Assembly (NCBI GenBank): GCA_030430875.1 | Contig: JAUIKI010000080.1 | Coordinates: 1 to 6,759, forward strand | DNA: 6,759 nt | Reading direction: 5' to 3' | DNA from: Gammaproteobacteria bacterium | GTDB lineage: Bacteria > Pseudomonadota > Gammaproteobacteria > Pseudomonadales > JAUIKI01 | In this document: positions 6,573-6,759 of the stretch, piece after piece | Layout of the letters: every line of letters begins with the position of its first letter | Position numbering within the stretch: position 1 is the stretch's first letter | Program-made: the position numbers and the translations under genes | The notes under the pieces: generated by a model | The model's input: the letters and a program-made list of their open reading frames with translations, nothing else | Database searches by the model: none | What the model was told of the DNA's origin: nothing

Positions 6573-6759
6573 TTATAATCACACATTTTTGTGTTGGAAG
6601 TTATGTTTTGGTAGGCCATTTTTTTTTAAATGATGTTTTTTAATGTCGATGGTGGCCCACTAAATAATTTTTAGTGTTTGTTAAATTATAAGTGAATTAA
6701 GGTGATGATTCTTCTTGTTCAATTGTGATGTTGATGAATAAATTTGATCGCTTATTAAT
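6573..6759. other. AT-rich tail, no gene recognised
   Basis: Apart from the 7-bp hairpin and a small ACACA/TGTGT dyad (6581-6585 and 6590-6594), I see T runs and short frames only. It may be further decayed coding sequence belonging to the oxidoreductase remnant, but no motif supports that. Confidence 0.4.
6658..6676. terminator. 7-bp hairpin, possible weak terminator
   Basis: CACTAAA (6658-6664) and TTTAGTG (6670-6676) pair perfectly around a 5-base loop; TTTGTTAAATT follows on the plus strand. The stem is AT-rich and the U-tract is interrupted, so termination strength would be low. Its place about 90 bases after the end of the decayed oxidoreductase would suit the former terminator of that gene, or the end of a minus-strand unit lying beyond the window. 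Confidence 0.3.

Noticed and set aside
1..6759. CRISPR array, tRNA, rRNA, insertion sequence ends or prophage genes
   Set aside because: No regularly spaced repeats, no tRNA-like cloverleaf noticed, no rRNA motifs, and no transposase or phage protein signatures on either strand.

Overview
The window looks like chromosomal DNA from an AT-rich gammaproteobacterium. Three things point there: the ispA-dxs gene order used for isoprenoid precursor synthesis in gammaproteobacteria, the close fit of the DXS protein to gammaproteobacterial enzymes, and the high A+T content of genes and gaps. A Legionella/Coxiella-type host (Legionellales) fits the DXS sequence and the presence of a decayed gene, but that placement is inference from memory, not a search result.

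Layout: (1) 1-620, + strand: the 3' two-thirds of a farnesyl-diphosphate-synthase-type prenyltransferase (ispA), cut by the window edge inside its first Asp-rich motif. (2) 621-813: a long, AT-rich gap with an inverted repeat, a 10-bp palindrome and a direct repeat, probably carrying a dxs promoter. (3) 814-2733, + strand: complete dxs (1-deoxy-D-xylulose-5-phosphate synthase, 639 aa). (4) 2734-3200: a 467-bp gap between convergent genes, with no convincing gene but several dyad symmetries. (5) 3201-5933, - strand: a complete 910-aa MalT-like LuxR-family regulator (STAND NTPase, helical-repeat solenoid, C-terminal LuxR helix-turn-helix). (6) 5934-6169: its upstream region, with a reasonable promoter whose -10 element lies inside a short dyad. 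(7) 6170-6572, + strand: frame-broken remains of what looks like a GMC-type flavin oxidoreductase. (8) 6573-6759: AT-rich tail with one 7-bp hairpin and no gene seen.

How the genes relate: DXS makes 1-deoxy-D-xylulose 5-phosphate, which enters the MEP pathway to IPP/DMAPP, and IspA condenses these to farnesyl diphosphate, so the left half is one metabolic module. The regulator is transcribed towards dxs and is separate from it; its target is not evident. Its nearest divergent neighbour is the dead oxidoreductase, so it may be an orphan.

No clearly new biological system is visible. The points most worth a second look are the IspA loop that lacks both conserved lysines, the decayed oxidoreductase beside an intact large regulator, and the dyads downstream of dxs and over the regulator promoter.
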